Program-made: the position numbers and the translations under genes
Origin: Terfezia claveryi
Taxonomy: Eukaryota > Ascomycota > Pezizomycetes > Pezizales > Pezizaceae
Direction: 5' to 3'
NCBI GenBank assembly: GCA_015179025.1
Contig: WHUX01000047.1
Location: forward strand, 248,001-312,000
Length of the DNA: 64,000 bases
Part shown: positions 11,330 through 23,339 of the stretch, piece after piece
Position numbering within the stretch: the stretch's first letter is position 1
Layout of the letters: each line of letters opens with the position of its first letter
The notes under the pieces: generated by a model
Told to the model about the DNA's origin: nothing
The model's database searches: none
Seen by the model: the letters and a program-made list of their open reading frames with translations, nothing else

Positions 11330-12820
11330 GTCTTATTTGGGTCTAGAATAGAATGTTAGAATAATTGCCCATAATAAAGTGGCTGAAGTGGTAAGGCATG
11401 GCCCAAACCTTAAATGCGTGTATTGTACTGTACCGAAGTTATTTGGCATTCAGAATAGGTGTCATACAAACTGGTGCGGGGTGGGGCAAAGGCGTGAGAC
11501 TCAAACTTATATCATAGACCTTTTTGGGGCGGAGGATACAATATTTACATTTACATGGCCCCCTCACTCTGCACCCAATTTCTGAGTTTTTTGTTTTCTA
11601 TTAAAAAAGAATTTACTTCCGGTCACAATCGTCGGGGTTGCAATTCGTTATAGCAGCACTATCTAGGTAACCTCTGCTAGCGCGGTGCCGAGACTGTCAT
11701 GCTCATCACCCAATTGGTCAATCTGACGAAGTCATATCCAAGTAGCGAGCCGAGGCGACGGCTTGTATCTAAGGTATATTTTGGGTGGTTCACAACTGCC
11801 TATAAACGCTCCAGTGCTTTGTCATTATTACCAAATACACTCTCCTTGTCACTATAAGTCTATACAATACGCGCATTGAAGGTTTGGATTCTCACTACGT
11901 CACTTGTTTGCATTTATTCGAACATTGGATTCTAGATCTGAGACCCAATGGAGCCAGTTGGCTTCACAACCAGAGTTACCCTCTTGTTTTTCAGTGGAGA
12001 AGGATCGGGCAAAGGCTACGGCTGAAAATTATGCCATACCTATAACTAATCTGCCTGATTTAAAATTAGACTTGGGAATGGCCAAGTATAATGCGGTTGT
12101 GGCATGAATCGGTGTAATATTCCTCCGCCAATTCCTCCTACGGTACCTAACTCGTCTTTTTTTTGCGTTTTTTAAAGCTACAGCTTCTATTGGCACCTTT
12201 CGGGCAACCTCGGTGGGTGAAGGAATTCAGCAAAATTTTCTAATTTCGTAAAACCTAAATTGCTGTCCCTGGATATTCAACGTCAGATTGCGAAGAATCT
12301 TACAAGGGATAAGTGGATATTAGACTGGTTGGCACAAGAGGGGTAGTCTCGATCAGAGGGGTGGATATATGCATAGCATGAGGAGCGGATACCTCAAGCC
12401 TGAAACTGTTGCTAAGGCAGAGAGATATTAATAGTTTCAAATGTTTGTTAACTACCTACATATGCCAAGAATAATGAACAGAACTTGCACTGATTTGAGG
12501 TTCGACTACTCCATATAGTACTCCGTGCATATGCGCTGATCAACCCACCGTAATCAATCGGTTCTCAGACACCGAGTTTGAGACAAATAAACCGGATCAT
12601 GTGCGTATGTACACCCGTTATACTGTACCATCCCGGCATTCTCGATATTTTTTTTTCTTTTTTTTTTAATGTACTCAATACTTGTATTCGGTCCCAACAC
12701 TAGGTACATAGATATGTTACAACCGCGGCGATAGCGGAGAGCGTCCGTTGGATCTGGAGTCAGCAGCATCAAAGGGCAGCGCTTTGGCAAGTAAGTGGTA
12801 GTATTTCCTAAGTATTTCCA
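11330..12820. other. Intergenic; no gene recognised
   Basis: This holds the 5' flank of the receptor and AT-rich sequence with a T-rich run at 12650-12668. Short ORFs lack motifs. Confidence 0.5.
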
Positions 12821-12824
12821 TTAA

Positions 12825-12950
12825 GCTAATTTCAATTACGAAGCGCCTTGGCAGAGCAAAACTACCGTAGCCCTAATTAAAAATTTTGATTGACTGACCT
12901 AAATTAAATCTTCCATTAAGCATGCTTAGTAACATCGACATGCCATCGGT
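12825..12950 (+). repeat. Direct repeat, left copy
   Basis: It begins GCTAATTTCAATTACGAAGC, continues CTTGGCA(G/A)AGCAAAACTA and ends near CATGCC. It matches 13274-13410 with small indels and several transitions. The pair could be degenerate terminal repeats of a short element or a local duplication. Confidence 0.7.
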
Positions 12951-13273
12951 GGAGTGTTGCTGAAGGACATTTGGGAGCTTATAGAGCTGCCCATAGAGGT
13001 GCTCAAGGTGATGCCTGGGATGACATAATATTAGAGCTGTTGGGCATTTATAGAAAGATATTGGCACGCCGCTATGAGGCTGCTCGACGGAGCGCTGGGA
13101 GGCATTATTCAAGAGGGATTTTGATCTTGGAAAACTTGATTAGGAATTATCTGATCACTCTACAACTTCCTTCACCCAGTGTGGCTTATTCCCTTTCAGA
13201 TGTTATTGCTGTGAATGTGATGTTGTGATGTTGTATGTTGTGTCGTGATGTTGTGTTGTATGTTGGCTAAGGT

Positions 13274-13410
13274 GCTAATTTAATTTCAATTACGAAGCGC
13301 CTTGGCAAAGCAAAACTAGAAATTTTAATTGACCTCCCCCTAGCCGGGTTGCAATTAAATCTTCAGTTAAGCCTGCTGAGTAACCCCGATTTACATCCTT
13401 ATGCCATGCC
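13274..13410 (+). repeat. Direct repeat, right copy
   Basis: This is the second copy of the repeat at 12825-12950. The 323 bp between the copies contains an 85-codon plus-strand ORF without known motifs (12971-13228) and a TGTTG-rich microsatellite at 13205-13265. Confidence 0.7.
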
Positions 13411-13496
13411 GATTGTTTGCCACGCAGACTCTGCTGGTTCTCTTCCATCAATAACTACGAGGGTCTGATCGAGATTATTCCATCACTTCCCCCCAA

Positions 13497-13731
13497 ACCG
13501 CACACCGGGATCAAATCAACAATTACTGCTCCTGGTAAACACCTCAGGGCCAATAAACTTTCACAACAAACTGCAGCTGGGGTTCGTATTACTGTAAATA
13601 TCCATAATACCCTTTCTTTTGTCCCAGCGCTCTCTCAGGGAATCGAACTTGTGCTCCATGCACACCGGAGAGTGTAACCGCTAGGACAAAACGTGATCAC
13701 TGGGTGCTAGGTTTGCCCAAACACCTCGCTC
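13497..13731 (-). repeat. tRNA-derived SINE
   Basis: Read on the minus strand, the head has a tRNA-like internal promoter: an A-box-like TCCTAGCGGTTA (13675-13686) and a B-box-like GTTCGATTCC (13639-13648) at tRNA-like spacing. An unrelated body follows that is shared with the copy near 4.7-4.95 kb. The layout of tRNA head plus conserved body, repeated in the genome, is that of a SINE. No A-tail is evident at the 13497 end. Confidence 0.65.
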
Positions 13732-13734
13732 ACG

Positions 13735-14480
13735 TTGACGCTAGTACTTGACACTAGTGGGCCCATAAGGTTGAAACCTGGAAGACGTTGACGCCAAGCT
13801 TAGCTAGAAAATTTGCTGTGGGGGATCCCCTGGGGTGCAGATAAGCTAAGAATAGGGGAATAATAACATGGTATAATCATCAGTAGAAACGTCAACCTTG
13901 ATTGCATATCTTGCTGATCGCATGTAACTGCACAATTGTCGTGGTAAAGAAATAGACTAAAACAGAATTAATATAATCTATCGTTAATAAACAAAGTAAG
14001 ATTCTTTATACTTCCTAACAAAAATAATTCCCGCAATAGAAATACCATTGTAAATTCAGGTGAAAAGTCCACTTCAGAATGCATGTGCTAATGCAACGGT
14101 ATGAAAGCCAAAGTCAATAACCTGCTAACTTAGAGTGGTTATGCTCTATATCTGAAAGGGAGAGGGCGTCAAAAGATCATGGCACTATGGAGGATTGAGG
14201 AAGCCTTCTCGAAGCTCCACCTACAGAGCTTCAACAAAAGTGAAAAAAATACACAAAATTAAGGCAATTCCTTCAAACATACTAATAACACCATGCATAT
14301 CTTTAGATTGCCTATATATCCCTTATTTGGAAAATTTCTATTATATCCTAAAGAAAAGTATATATCCCTGAATGAACTTGGAGGTTACAAGACAAAAGAT
14401 AGTTTATATGACTGAATACTTGTGGAAAAAAAAGGGGATAAAAATTTATTTTGAGCATCTAAGTAGTGAAGTGGAACTCG
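13735..14480. other. Intergenic; nothing recognised
   Basis: AT-rich sequence with no supported gene. Short ORFs carry no recognisable motifs. Confidence 0.45.
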
Positions 14481-14589
14481 TTCTCTTTTCAAACCTTGAT
14501 GATTATTTTTGCTGGGCTGCGTGGCAGAAGTTCCAAAATTCACCCTTGACATTTATTAGCAACACGTCATACCTACTGTTTATTGATAT

Positions 14590-15030
14590 GTAGAGCTATT
14601 ACCTTTGGAATTATCCACCCTTCAAAGAATCTGCTTCAGTCACTGGGCAGATGCAAGCGAGTCCGAAGGCTGGGGGTCTGTCCGGTTTCACTAGTTTCCT
14701 GATCAAGCAACGGATAGTAGTTTGTGTCCATGGGTGGTTCACTCCAAATACCTTTTCCCTCCCAGCAAATTCCCGAGCATACCACTCTAGCGCTTTCTCA
14801 TACTGTCCTTGGTTGTCGAATACCAATGCCATATTATTGATTGTAGTGAGGTCACTCGGTTCTAATGCTTTCTCTAGACCGGCGCCCATGCCTCCTGTAT
14901 ACATTACCTAAATCAATCGACCCATTCCATCTCTCACTTACTCTGGTCATATGTTTTGTTACAGTATCAGTATATGGCCTAACCAGTACTGGGTCTAACT
15001 CGCTGCTCAAATATCCAATCAGGTAGTGGG
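14590..15030 (-). pseudogene. Decayed TPR receptor relic
   Basis: On the minus strand, bases around 15030-14985 encode the pre-TPR segment (DWIFEQRV) seen in the intact receptor as DWIFERRV, followed by stops. Bases 14904-14611 encode one TPR unit (TTINNMALVFDNQGQYEKALEWY) and a cap-like HPWTQTTIRCL. Most of the repeat array is missing, and the NB-ARC and HeLo parts are absent. The flank at 14590-14640 matches the 3' flank of the receptor at 7600-7710. It is a third copy of the same family in this window, reduced by deletion and point mutation. Confidence 0.75.
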
Positions 15031-17431
15031 GATTGTGGTTTACGTTGTGGCGGAAAAAGGAAGGGAATTGTGCGGGGAGAGGTTGTGGGTCGACAACAAA
15101 ATGGACAGGCTAGTAGTTTCTGGGGTCTGAGTTGCCATTGGTAACATATCAATGGCGGTTCTGGAGTGGTGGTGGTGTGCACATGACAATGCTTGTTCTC
15201 TAACCGTGCATCCCTTCTCGGCAGATTGTCATTCGGTGTTAATTCAGGGTTTTCTAAGCGAGCTTATCCATCACTGGCACTTAATATACAGCCTCCTGCG
15301 TCTGTGGGGAGGCCTTGGTTGGGTCGAAAATTTTGTCCTGCTGGTGTGTTCGCATAAGTACTTGCTGTCTTCCGTTTCAGACTAGCTATCCTGACCCGTT
15401 ACGACACCATATATGTAATAGACGAGCCCTAGAATACTCAATTAAGCACCAAATTTTCGCACAACGATTAACAGTACCTTTTCTACTATGGAATATTAAA
15501 CTTTGACTCTCCTAATATTTTTTGTTCTGTAACCTCGGCAATTATAGCTTTATATAGATATTCATGATCGTCTCGGCCTCGACTCACACTTCTTGCTTTT
15601 ACATCCTCCTGCTCCCCATCTTATGACAGCTGCCAAACCGGCACCCACCCCGAGTACCCATAGACCATTATTTCTCTTGCTCATGTTCCGTGCAAATTTT
15701 TCAAGCTATGAAGGCGATCCTCTTGTATCCGCAACCGAGGGAGCGTCTGTGAATGACTGATATCTGAAACGCACTTCTGAACAAATAACAATATTCCAGA
15801 GGCCCAGGCACAGGCCATAAGAAACACGTATATCCTCCCCTGTGGCAACACCTCTATGCTGATTGCCTCAAAGGAATGGATAAAAATGTATGACTACGTT
15901 CAGAACATGCCTCTGATGGCTAAGGGACTATCCCTCTCGCTCCAAACCATCCTCAACTATATTAAAGTTGAATTAAATGTAAAAAAATAAAAGCTGTCAC
16001 CTCTAGTCCCTATGATGCTCTTGTCTGGTGGTATGCTTCAGGCTATTTGTAAGCACTAGTAACCTACACCGCATGACTGATTTGGGCAATGAGTGTGGTA
16101 ATTTTGGTAATATTTTTCCCAAGACACTTCAAATCTAACTCTCAAGAAGGCCTGCTGCTGTGATTCCTCCCAAATCACGGATTAGAGTTGGGTTAGGGGT
16201 TACGTCGTCGCAAGCCATGTCGGAGCTAGACATATTAGTAAAAGACACAGTGATAAGGGTCTTGGAATTGCGTCCTGTGCCTATCCCGTTGACTTCAGTC
16301 GTAATCATAGGAATTGGGAAAGAAACGGTCCCGGACGGGGGAAAGGAATAGGTACCGATGATAGATACGTAAACCAGACTATCCACATCACTACTCCCAA
16401 TAGGATATGCTTGGCATGACTATACGAGTCTTGGCAGAAGATCATTCTCGATCCAAAAGTACCCGAAAAAGGAAGTGTGTACCATATCCAGTAGGTAGTT
16501 AAGCCTAGTGTAACGACTAGCCGGATGCATTCCCAAATGTTTAACACCCATGACTATATACAACTAATCTGAACTTTGGATATACAACAGCATAATACTG
16601 TGGATTGCTCCCAGTTTCCCGCCACTGTACATATGGGGAAGGATGTAGGTAGGTATATCATCCCATTATATATAAGCAATAATAATTATCATGGACAATG
16701 GATGCTTAATCAGTTTAGCTACTGGTACAAATTTTCGATGACCAAGTACATTCATTTTCTTGATGCTGGAATGTCGGCAACCAGACTAAGATGTCCGGGC
16801 CCTTTACATTTTTGTTCACTTTATTCCTCCATCATGGTCTGGTTATCTGCTTCACATCAGGCCGCTGTGGTGCATCATGATCATGTTGCATACGGTTGCG
16901 TGTCGCATCTCGCATCATGTAAAACGAGAGAGTAACTTAGAGTCTGTGGCAATAATGGTTACATTGATTATTGCGGTATAGAATGTACTGTATAGAGATC
17001 CCCAACATACTTGGTATCACAGGGTCACTGACTGAAGTTTATACGGCCATCGAATGTGGGTATTGGTAGTATCACCCCGCGTATATTAATTGGCACATTA
17101 TAAGCGCGGTGGAACGTGTCAATTTTGCTACGGACAGAACTTTATCAAGGCACCGCAGCCACACTGCCGCTAACAAATACGAAGAAATAGCCAAAACCCA
17201 ACACGAAGCAGAGCAATAATAACAAATGGAAAGAAAATCGTTAAGTATGGAAAACCCCCCATCCCGAGGAACAACTGTCCAGCCGGAATATACCCCAATC
17301 TCAATAATCCACTAGAACCTAGATGTACAAACATCAGTATAATAGGCTATAATAGGCGTTTTAATTGAAGAGAGGTCGAATGTGGCAGACGATATGTGCT
17401 TACCTAAGAAATACTCCATTTCATTCTCTGA
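15031..17431. other. Intergenic; no gene recognised
   Basis: Several ORFs of 60-120 codons occur (for example 16576-16935 plus and 16135-16386 minus), but none has motifs, homologous context or splice-supported extension. CCAGACTA, the complement of a word repeated elsewhere in the window, occurs near 16372 and 16782. Confidence 0.45.
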
Positions 17432-19215
17432 TCAAGATGACACCGTGATATCCTTGATAATAGGTTTTACAGGACCACCAGGAGCTGCAAAACGTTCATC
17501 GGGCCTTTCCTTTGAGGGATAGTGTGTCTCCAAAATCTCGTCAAACTTTTGTATCTTCACCCGAAACTCAATCTCCCTGTCTTTGTTGTCCCCTTTAAGC
17601 ACGTCCAACGTCGCATGATCGATTGCAACTACCGACTCCACTTCAAGTTTATCCCGGCAGTTTGCACAGTTGCTGACGTGCCAACGGCTTAGGATTGGCT
17701 CTCGACCTACCTCTACCTCCTTTCCAGATGGAAGCGTGGTAATGGTCCTGATGACGAAGGAGCCGGGATAGTCGGCACGGTTGATTCCGGTGACTAGCTT
17801 CTTCAATGCGATGGATCTATCGATGGGACCTGGTTCTCCTATAAGTGGGATCCATGGCCTTGTCTCGGGTTTGCGCTCTAGGTGGACATCAAGGGAACCG
17901 AGACCATACCCATACCCTAAATCCGCTATATCGGTGACATCATGGGATGTATAGTATGTACCTTGAGCTGTTTTGTATGGGTAGAGAGGAGTATCCATCG
18001 TTAGCTTCGTACCCGCCTGCTCGTTGTCTCCCAAAGGATATCCTGCATCTCCCGGTACGACCTTGGTTCCGGCACCTTTGTCATCCGTGCCGATTTCATA
18101 ATCAATCTGCAAACTCCCCTTCGTTGTTAAATTGTGCCTCTTCTGCCATTGCCAGAAGGCATAGTCGATGAAGCAGTGATGAAAGTAAAAGATGGGATCA
18201 AATCCAGCCATCTCGTTCGCACCCATGTCGCCATTTGCGCCGAGAATAGGGTCAGCATTGTACACTCCCTCCTGGTAGAAGCCTCCGACAGCGAGGTGAA
18301 TAGCATTGTGTGGACTTTCAAGCGACATCGCCATAAGTTCGGGATACTGTTTATTCCATGCGGTTTGTGACTTGGTATTGGAAAAGACCGTGTAATTCGG
18401 GGCTTTGAGACAGAGTAGAAATCGGCTATAAACGCTTGTCAGGTCACTCGGCAATTTAGTGTCTGGATTTCCATCGTCTTCAATTTCAACTGTGCCTTCC
18501 AACCAGGCTCCCACATTTTCATTTAAGATATCCGTCTGCTCCGATTCTTCCTTATAATTCGAGTTATGTAAATCCGTCTTCTCTTGATCCACTGGGTTTC
18601 CAACCAAGCCAGAAAGAGGGTACCGCACTGTCTTATAGTTCACTGGTTTACTGTAACGCTGGTCGCCGCCCTCGATTTGATAATCAAGTGGCTTTTGCAG
18701 CCCGTAGGAGTAGAGAGGATTCGAAATGGAGATATTCTCGCCCTTCAATGGAACTGTAGGCATGGTGAGGATCCCCGGGATGTAACGTGTTGTTGGTAAA
18801 AAGGGGGGTAATGGGCCAGTGGGCAGGCCGCCTCTGAGGCTGGCAGGAAGTACGCGGGGTTTGGCAGTGAGGTAGAGGCACTCGTCCCAGAATGGGAGGG
18901 TAACATCCTGGCATCCTGGGATGCTTCGCAAGGCGTCTTCAAGGCGTAAAAGGTACGCTCGATGCCAGGTAGGGAAAAGAACATTTGCATGGTTACAATA
19001 CCCCCCCACCAATTGGAATCCGTGTCTCCTTTGCCCTGGAAGGGCTCACCGTGGTAACCGGCTATGCGGAAGAACGAGTTTTCGTTGTCGGGGTGGAGTT
19101 GCTGGATCCCCCAGAACGCTTTAATGAGGGTATCCAATTCAGTTACTGTGTCAGGGGGTGCATCTCTCCACTCCTGGTCCAGCACATTCAAGGAACGGCG
19201 AATGCGAGGAGCCAT
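17432..19215 (-). CDS. Tyrosinase (type-3 copper polyphenol oxidase), one frameshift
   Basis: The ATG at 19215 (MAPRIRRSLN) opens a frame that reaches NWWGG. The homologous frame then continues one base out of step from YCNHANVLFPTWHRAYLLRLE to the stop at 17432. The switch lies in a run of seven G (C7 at 19001-19007 on the plus strand); one more G would give a continuous protein of about 594 residues. All six copper-ligand histidines are visible: CuA in YHGEPF, YCNH and PTWHRAY, with the Cys-x-His used for the thioether bond; CuB in SPHNAIH and FYFHHCFIDYAFW. These enzymes oxidise phenols to quinones for melanin-like pigments. No signal peptide or intron is seen. The shift is either a homopolymer sequencing error or a recent loss of function; otherwise the gene shows no decay. 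Confidence 0.85.
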
Positions 19216-19385
19216 AGTGCTTGCTAATAATGGGTCTGGGGGTTCGTGCGATGAAACACCGTGAGGCGGGAGAGGGGGAGGTATCAGAAAGTAGGTATGT
19301 ATGTCAGATCGGATTGTAGTAATATGGATATCTCGCAACGAGGATGAGGATAGCAGGAAAGCCTAGAAAATGCCAGATTGTGGGA

Positions 19386-19393
19386 CCTTTATA
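19386..19393 (-). promoter_or_regulatory. Possible TATA box of the tyrosinase gene
   Basis: The minus strand reads TATAAAGG, about 170 bp upstream of the proposed ATG at 19215, a reasonable place for a fungal core promoter. Confidence 0.35.
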
Positions 19394-19399
19394 TTCGAA

Positions 19400-21640
19400 G
19401 ATAGTCTTGCCATAGTGCGTCAAGCTGAAGCGCTAAAAGGACTGGGACACTGATCGTGAGAGAGTATGGTTAGTCGAAGACTTCAGCTGGTAGCTGTGAG
19501 CCGGACTGCCAGCACGAGCGGCCTAGTCTCCTGCAATATGCATGCCCTAATAATGTATGTAAAAATATCTGCATTTGTCTACTATTCAGACGAGAAAAAT
19601 ACCCCGACAAGAAATGCAGTGTAACCAACTAGGTTACCCCGCTTCCCGTGAGCTTATGGTTGTGCCAGTCTTGAATATATAATTTCATTGACGGCGGGGG
19701 GGTAAACGGACGACCAGGTCATCGAAGAGATCCATCACTAGACCACATATCCACCTTGCGGTAATAGGACTCCATCTTACGTACAAACTCAATATAACCA
19801 CTGCTAGAAACTGGGAATTCTAAAAAGGATTTTAGATCATGGAAGCAGTTCATCATGTTCCTCAATTTTAATTAGTCACGCAAATTAAAAGTCAATTGGC
19901 CAATAATTGCTTTCGGTTTTTTTTTTTTTTTTTTTTTTTTTTCGATCTAGATATATCGCAAATGATATATCTTGTTGAGTATTTTACCCCACACAAGTGG
20001 TTCAGCCGATCGACCTTGCATATGAGAATCCAAGTTGAGCGTTAAGGGTTCATTTCCGTCATATCTCCCTGCGGAACATGTGGCGGAGAATATTGGGAAC
20101 GGTGTATGGTTCAAAAGTGTGCTTAGAGAGATGATGTGCCTCGCTTCGCTGGTCATTCCCCTTGAGAGACGTACTCGTTTAGATGTAGAATTGCAAGTGC
20201 AAGTGAGACACGTAAATTCCGCATCGGCACTTCTATCGAGACATCAGTGAATAGTTCAACTTTAGAATCCGAACATCTTCTACGTTACTAAAATTTGGAA
20301 AAAATTATGCCATTAAGACATGTGTCACTGATCAAAGGGCGTTTATCGATCCCAACTCCTCTTAACTCTACTAGCATCCTGTCATCCTAGCATGAATACG
20401 AGAAACATGAGGTGACACTCCTTCCCGATCTGCTACCGCACTCAATTATCCACTGATTTGTGTCCTGTGGGCTTTTCATTTAGCTCATATTCCATCGGTA
20501 TGTCGCCTCGATATTTTTTTCCTTTTTCTTGTTCTTATTGGTCCATTTTCCCATTGTCGTCTAGGTTAGCGTAGTCCTATACCTACAGTACGTTGCTTCG
20601 TGCTACAATATAGTGATATTATGAAGCTATATACAGAATGGTTTAGTCCAAATTTCATATTCTTTCATTAAATCTTGCAAAGCAGCCGAAACTTGGAAAG
20701 CGCTCAACACTAGTTCGGGGATAAATCTGAAACTTGACGTATTCGATTCATGAGACTCGAGCAAAGGCCATTATGTAAGAATGCAGGTATCAATTGAAAT
20801 ATCTAGCTGACCTATACACTAGCGCTTGTGTCATCTATGTGCAGCAGTTAACTAAATTTTATGCTGAGTTCAATTTCGTTGAAAGAAGTGTTCCCTAGAT
20901 AAATTTTGTGAAAAGGTAGAGACCCTTACTAATTAAGACTTTAATACCTCTGAAAGTGTTATAGAAAGATGATCCCTTTCGAAGGTGTTTATCCTTATAC
21001 TCGCATATACAAATGTATTACCAAGGTGAACCTCCTCTGAGGCATCAAGTGCTTGACACCGCTAGGACATCACCTGAATAACGCTATTATGACACCACAA
21101 TTAGGAATCAATTGATAATACCGGGCATGAGCTGAGAACAAGCAACGAAGTTTATACGGAGAGCAAGTACGAGAAACAGGGGTCAAGTCTCAGCTTAGGC
21201 GCAAGGTGGCAGACGACGATTGGATTGGGTAGCCCATGTTTGAATTCTTGCGTTAGTAGCTGCAAGTACAGCACTCCAGTACTTATCTCCGGCACAACAC
21301 ATGCCTTCAGAGTTTCAGCTCGAGCATTGATATTACAATTGAGTGTAGTATATGCCCATGCTTAGTATGGTGCAAAATGACCAGCATATTCAAAGCCGTC
21401 GTATAGTAGGTACAGGTTCCATATCCTTGCCAATTCCCGCACATGCGCATCGGACTATCATGTGTATTAGGACAGGCGCAATCGATGAAGCCTAGTTTGG
21501 TTGATGAAACAGAGACCCATTTGAGAGAAATTTACCGGTAAGTATAACTTTAAAGCCAGTTTCCCAACTTTCAGCATATTTCATCCTTCGCCATGCACAG
21601 AATACTATCCTTACAAGATTAAAGAGATATCCTTGTACCA
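19400..21640. other. Intergenic; no gene recognised, poly-T tract
   Basis: A run of about two dozen T lies at 19917-19942. The rest is AT-rich with short, motif-free ORFs. Confidence 0.5.
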
Positions 21641-21647
21641 AGAAAAA

Positions 21648-21704
21648 TGGGCGGGTGTGGAACAAACATTGGGCGGGTGTGGAACAAACATAGGGCGGGT
21701 GTCG
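21648..21704 (+). repeat. 22-bp tandem repeat, 2.6 copies
   Basis: Units at 21648-21669 and 21670-21691 are identical (core GGGCGGGTGTGGAACAAACA), and a partial third unit runs to about 21704. Confidence 0.85.
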
Positions 21705-22119
21705 CAGTAGGATTGCCAATAGACAGTGTGAGTACATGGGAAACCAAGGGGAATAGAGGCGGAGGGGAATCCGAATGGGCCCACATGTCAGTGATCCTGC
21801 ACTGGACATGCTGACATCCATCAGAATTCAATAGTCGATATCTGCACCTTGTCTGAATTGAGGTATGGAGTTCAAGTGGCCCATGGGATCTAGGAATACA
21901 ATTCAGACCAGTTGTGCAGCTTGCAAACAATACATCGCGGTACAGAGTAGTTCCGTGCATCGTTCAAGTTGTGCAACCAGAATACCGCATGGGAAGGTGC
22001 ACTTACTATGTATGTAGTCTGGTTGGCACCTTACTAGGTTGTATTCAGAACGTCGAATTTAGTTAATCCTGCTCATGAATACGTCGTGACATTTCAACCC
22101 ATTGCTTTGATTTTCAATA

Positions 22120-22210
22120 GCAAAGGGTGAGGTGGGTTGTGAATAGAGCCGACCGGGGTGATCTCTAACAAAGGGTGAGTTGAGAATAGAGCCGAGCGGG
22201 GTAATTTCTT
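22120..22210 (+). repeat. Tandem duplication of about 40 bp
   Basis: AAAGGGTGAG followed by GAATAGAGCCGA and CGGGGT occurs twice in a row, with a few base differences. Confidence 0.6.
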
Positions 22211-23008
22211 ATTGATACCCCACCTAATCCGGTAGTGCCTGCCCCTTGCGGGTCGGCACGCTACCTCTTAAGCTTATCGGTATGCTTCTCTTAGTCTGGT
22301 TGCATGACTGGGATGAGTGATACCAATGTACAGTGTGGTGACTAAGCTAGAGGAAATTATTTCATTGGCGTGCATCACAATTTATCTTATCTTTTATCAG
22401 AATGGAGGAAGCGATGGTTTAGCTACCAAGATCGAGTTTCCGCTTTTTTTTGAGATTATATCCCAGTTCCGGGATATTTCACAGAGAGTGCCTAAATTAA
22501 AATTGAGTAGCGGAGACTTCATTGGGTCCAGAGGGGAAAAAAGCCAAATCAAATTGGGACTAGCAGGAGCGTTGACGAAGGAATCCTTGATTCAGGAGCC
22601 CCTCAACTGCATTTTGTTTAATCCGTGACATAAAATGGACAAAAGGCGGTCCGATTATGTCCTCTAAATTTACCCGGCACACCGTAGAAACTCGCGGACA
22701 AGACTGCAGTCTTTTTTTACAGTATGGCGGTTTTGCCAGAAGCTATCTCCACGCCTTATTCATGGTTACTTTCTTAATCATAGGTACTTTCTAATGTATG
22801 GTATTCCAGTACAGTTATACATATTCTTTTTACAACCTGGCAGGTGATTACAATCCCCACTACGTCGGCCTCCTTTCAAATAGTCTCTTCGCCCAACTGA
22901 ATGTGAGGCGGAAACCTTACTGGCTTATGTTCCGCATCAGATTCGCTTTCTGTACTGTCTGAATCATTCAGAGTTAGAGCTCTCGGATTCCCACATATAT
23001 GTTCACTG

Positions 23009-23110
23009 CCCCCTCCCTCTCATCTCACACATATTTTAGATCTAAATAAAATAAATATAATTAGATTTTATTAGATCTAAATATTTGTGTGAGGGGGAGG
23101 GAGGGGGGAC
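23009..23110. repeat. Foldback element A, uninterrupted copy
   Basis: Inverted arms pair CCCCTCCCTCT...TCACACATATTTTAGATCTAA (left) with TTAGATCTAAATATTTGTGTGA...GGGAGGG (right), split here for length. The centre is AT-rich and there is no coding content. It is a MITE-like foldback. Confidence 0.7.
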
Positions 23111-23114
23111 CGCG

Positions 23115-23336
23115 CCCTCCCCTCTCTCTCATTTCACACATATTTTATATCTAAATAAAATAAATAGTTTTTCCCTACACCCCCCTCAAAAAATACATAT
23201 ATATATTTTTGAGTTTATAATATATATATGTATTTTTTGAGGGGGGGTATGAAAAACGTGCCGCGAGTAAGCTTGCGGCGAATTATATTTTATTAGATAT
23301 AAATATATTTTTAATGCGAGAGAGGTGGGGGGATAT
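23115..23336. repeat. Foldback element A, copy interrupted by another foldback
   Basis: The outer arms at 23115-23165 (CTCTCTCATTTCACACATAT) and about 23285-23335 (TTATTAGATATAAATATA, GCGAGAGAGG) are inverted and match the element at 23009-23110. Between them sits the unrelated foldback at 23168-23257. Confidence 0.6.
23168..23257. repeat. Foldback element B nested inside A
   Basis: Arms of about 38 bp (left ending CCCCCTCAAAAAATACATAT; right beginning ATATGTATTTTTTGAGGGGG) are near-perfect inverted copies around an AT-rich loop. Its position between the two halves of element A suggests that it inserted there. Confidence 0.7.
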
Positions 23337-23339
23337 ATG

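Noticed and set aside
16135..16935. ORFs of 83 and 119 codons as small genes
   Set aside because: No motif, no splice-supported extension, and overlapping frames on both strands.
19917..19942. Poly-T as the tail of a minus-strand retroelement
   Set aside because: No retroelement coding or flanking duplication was recognised next to it.
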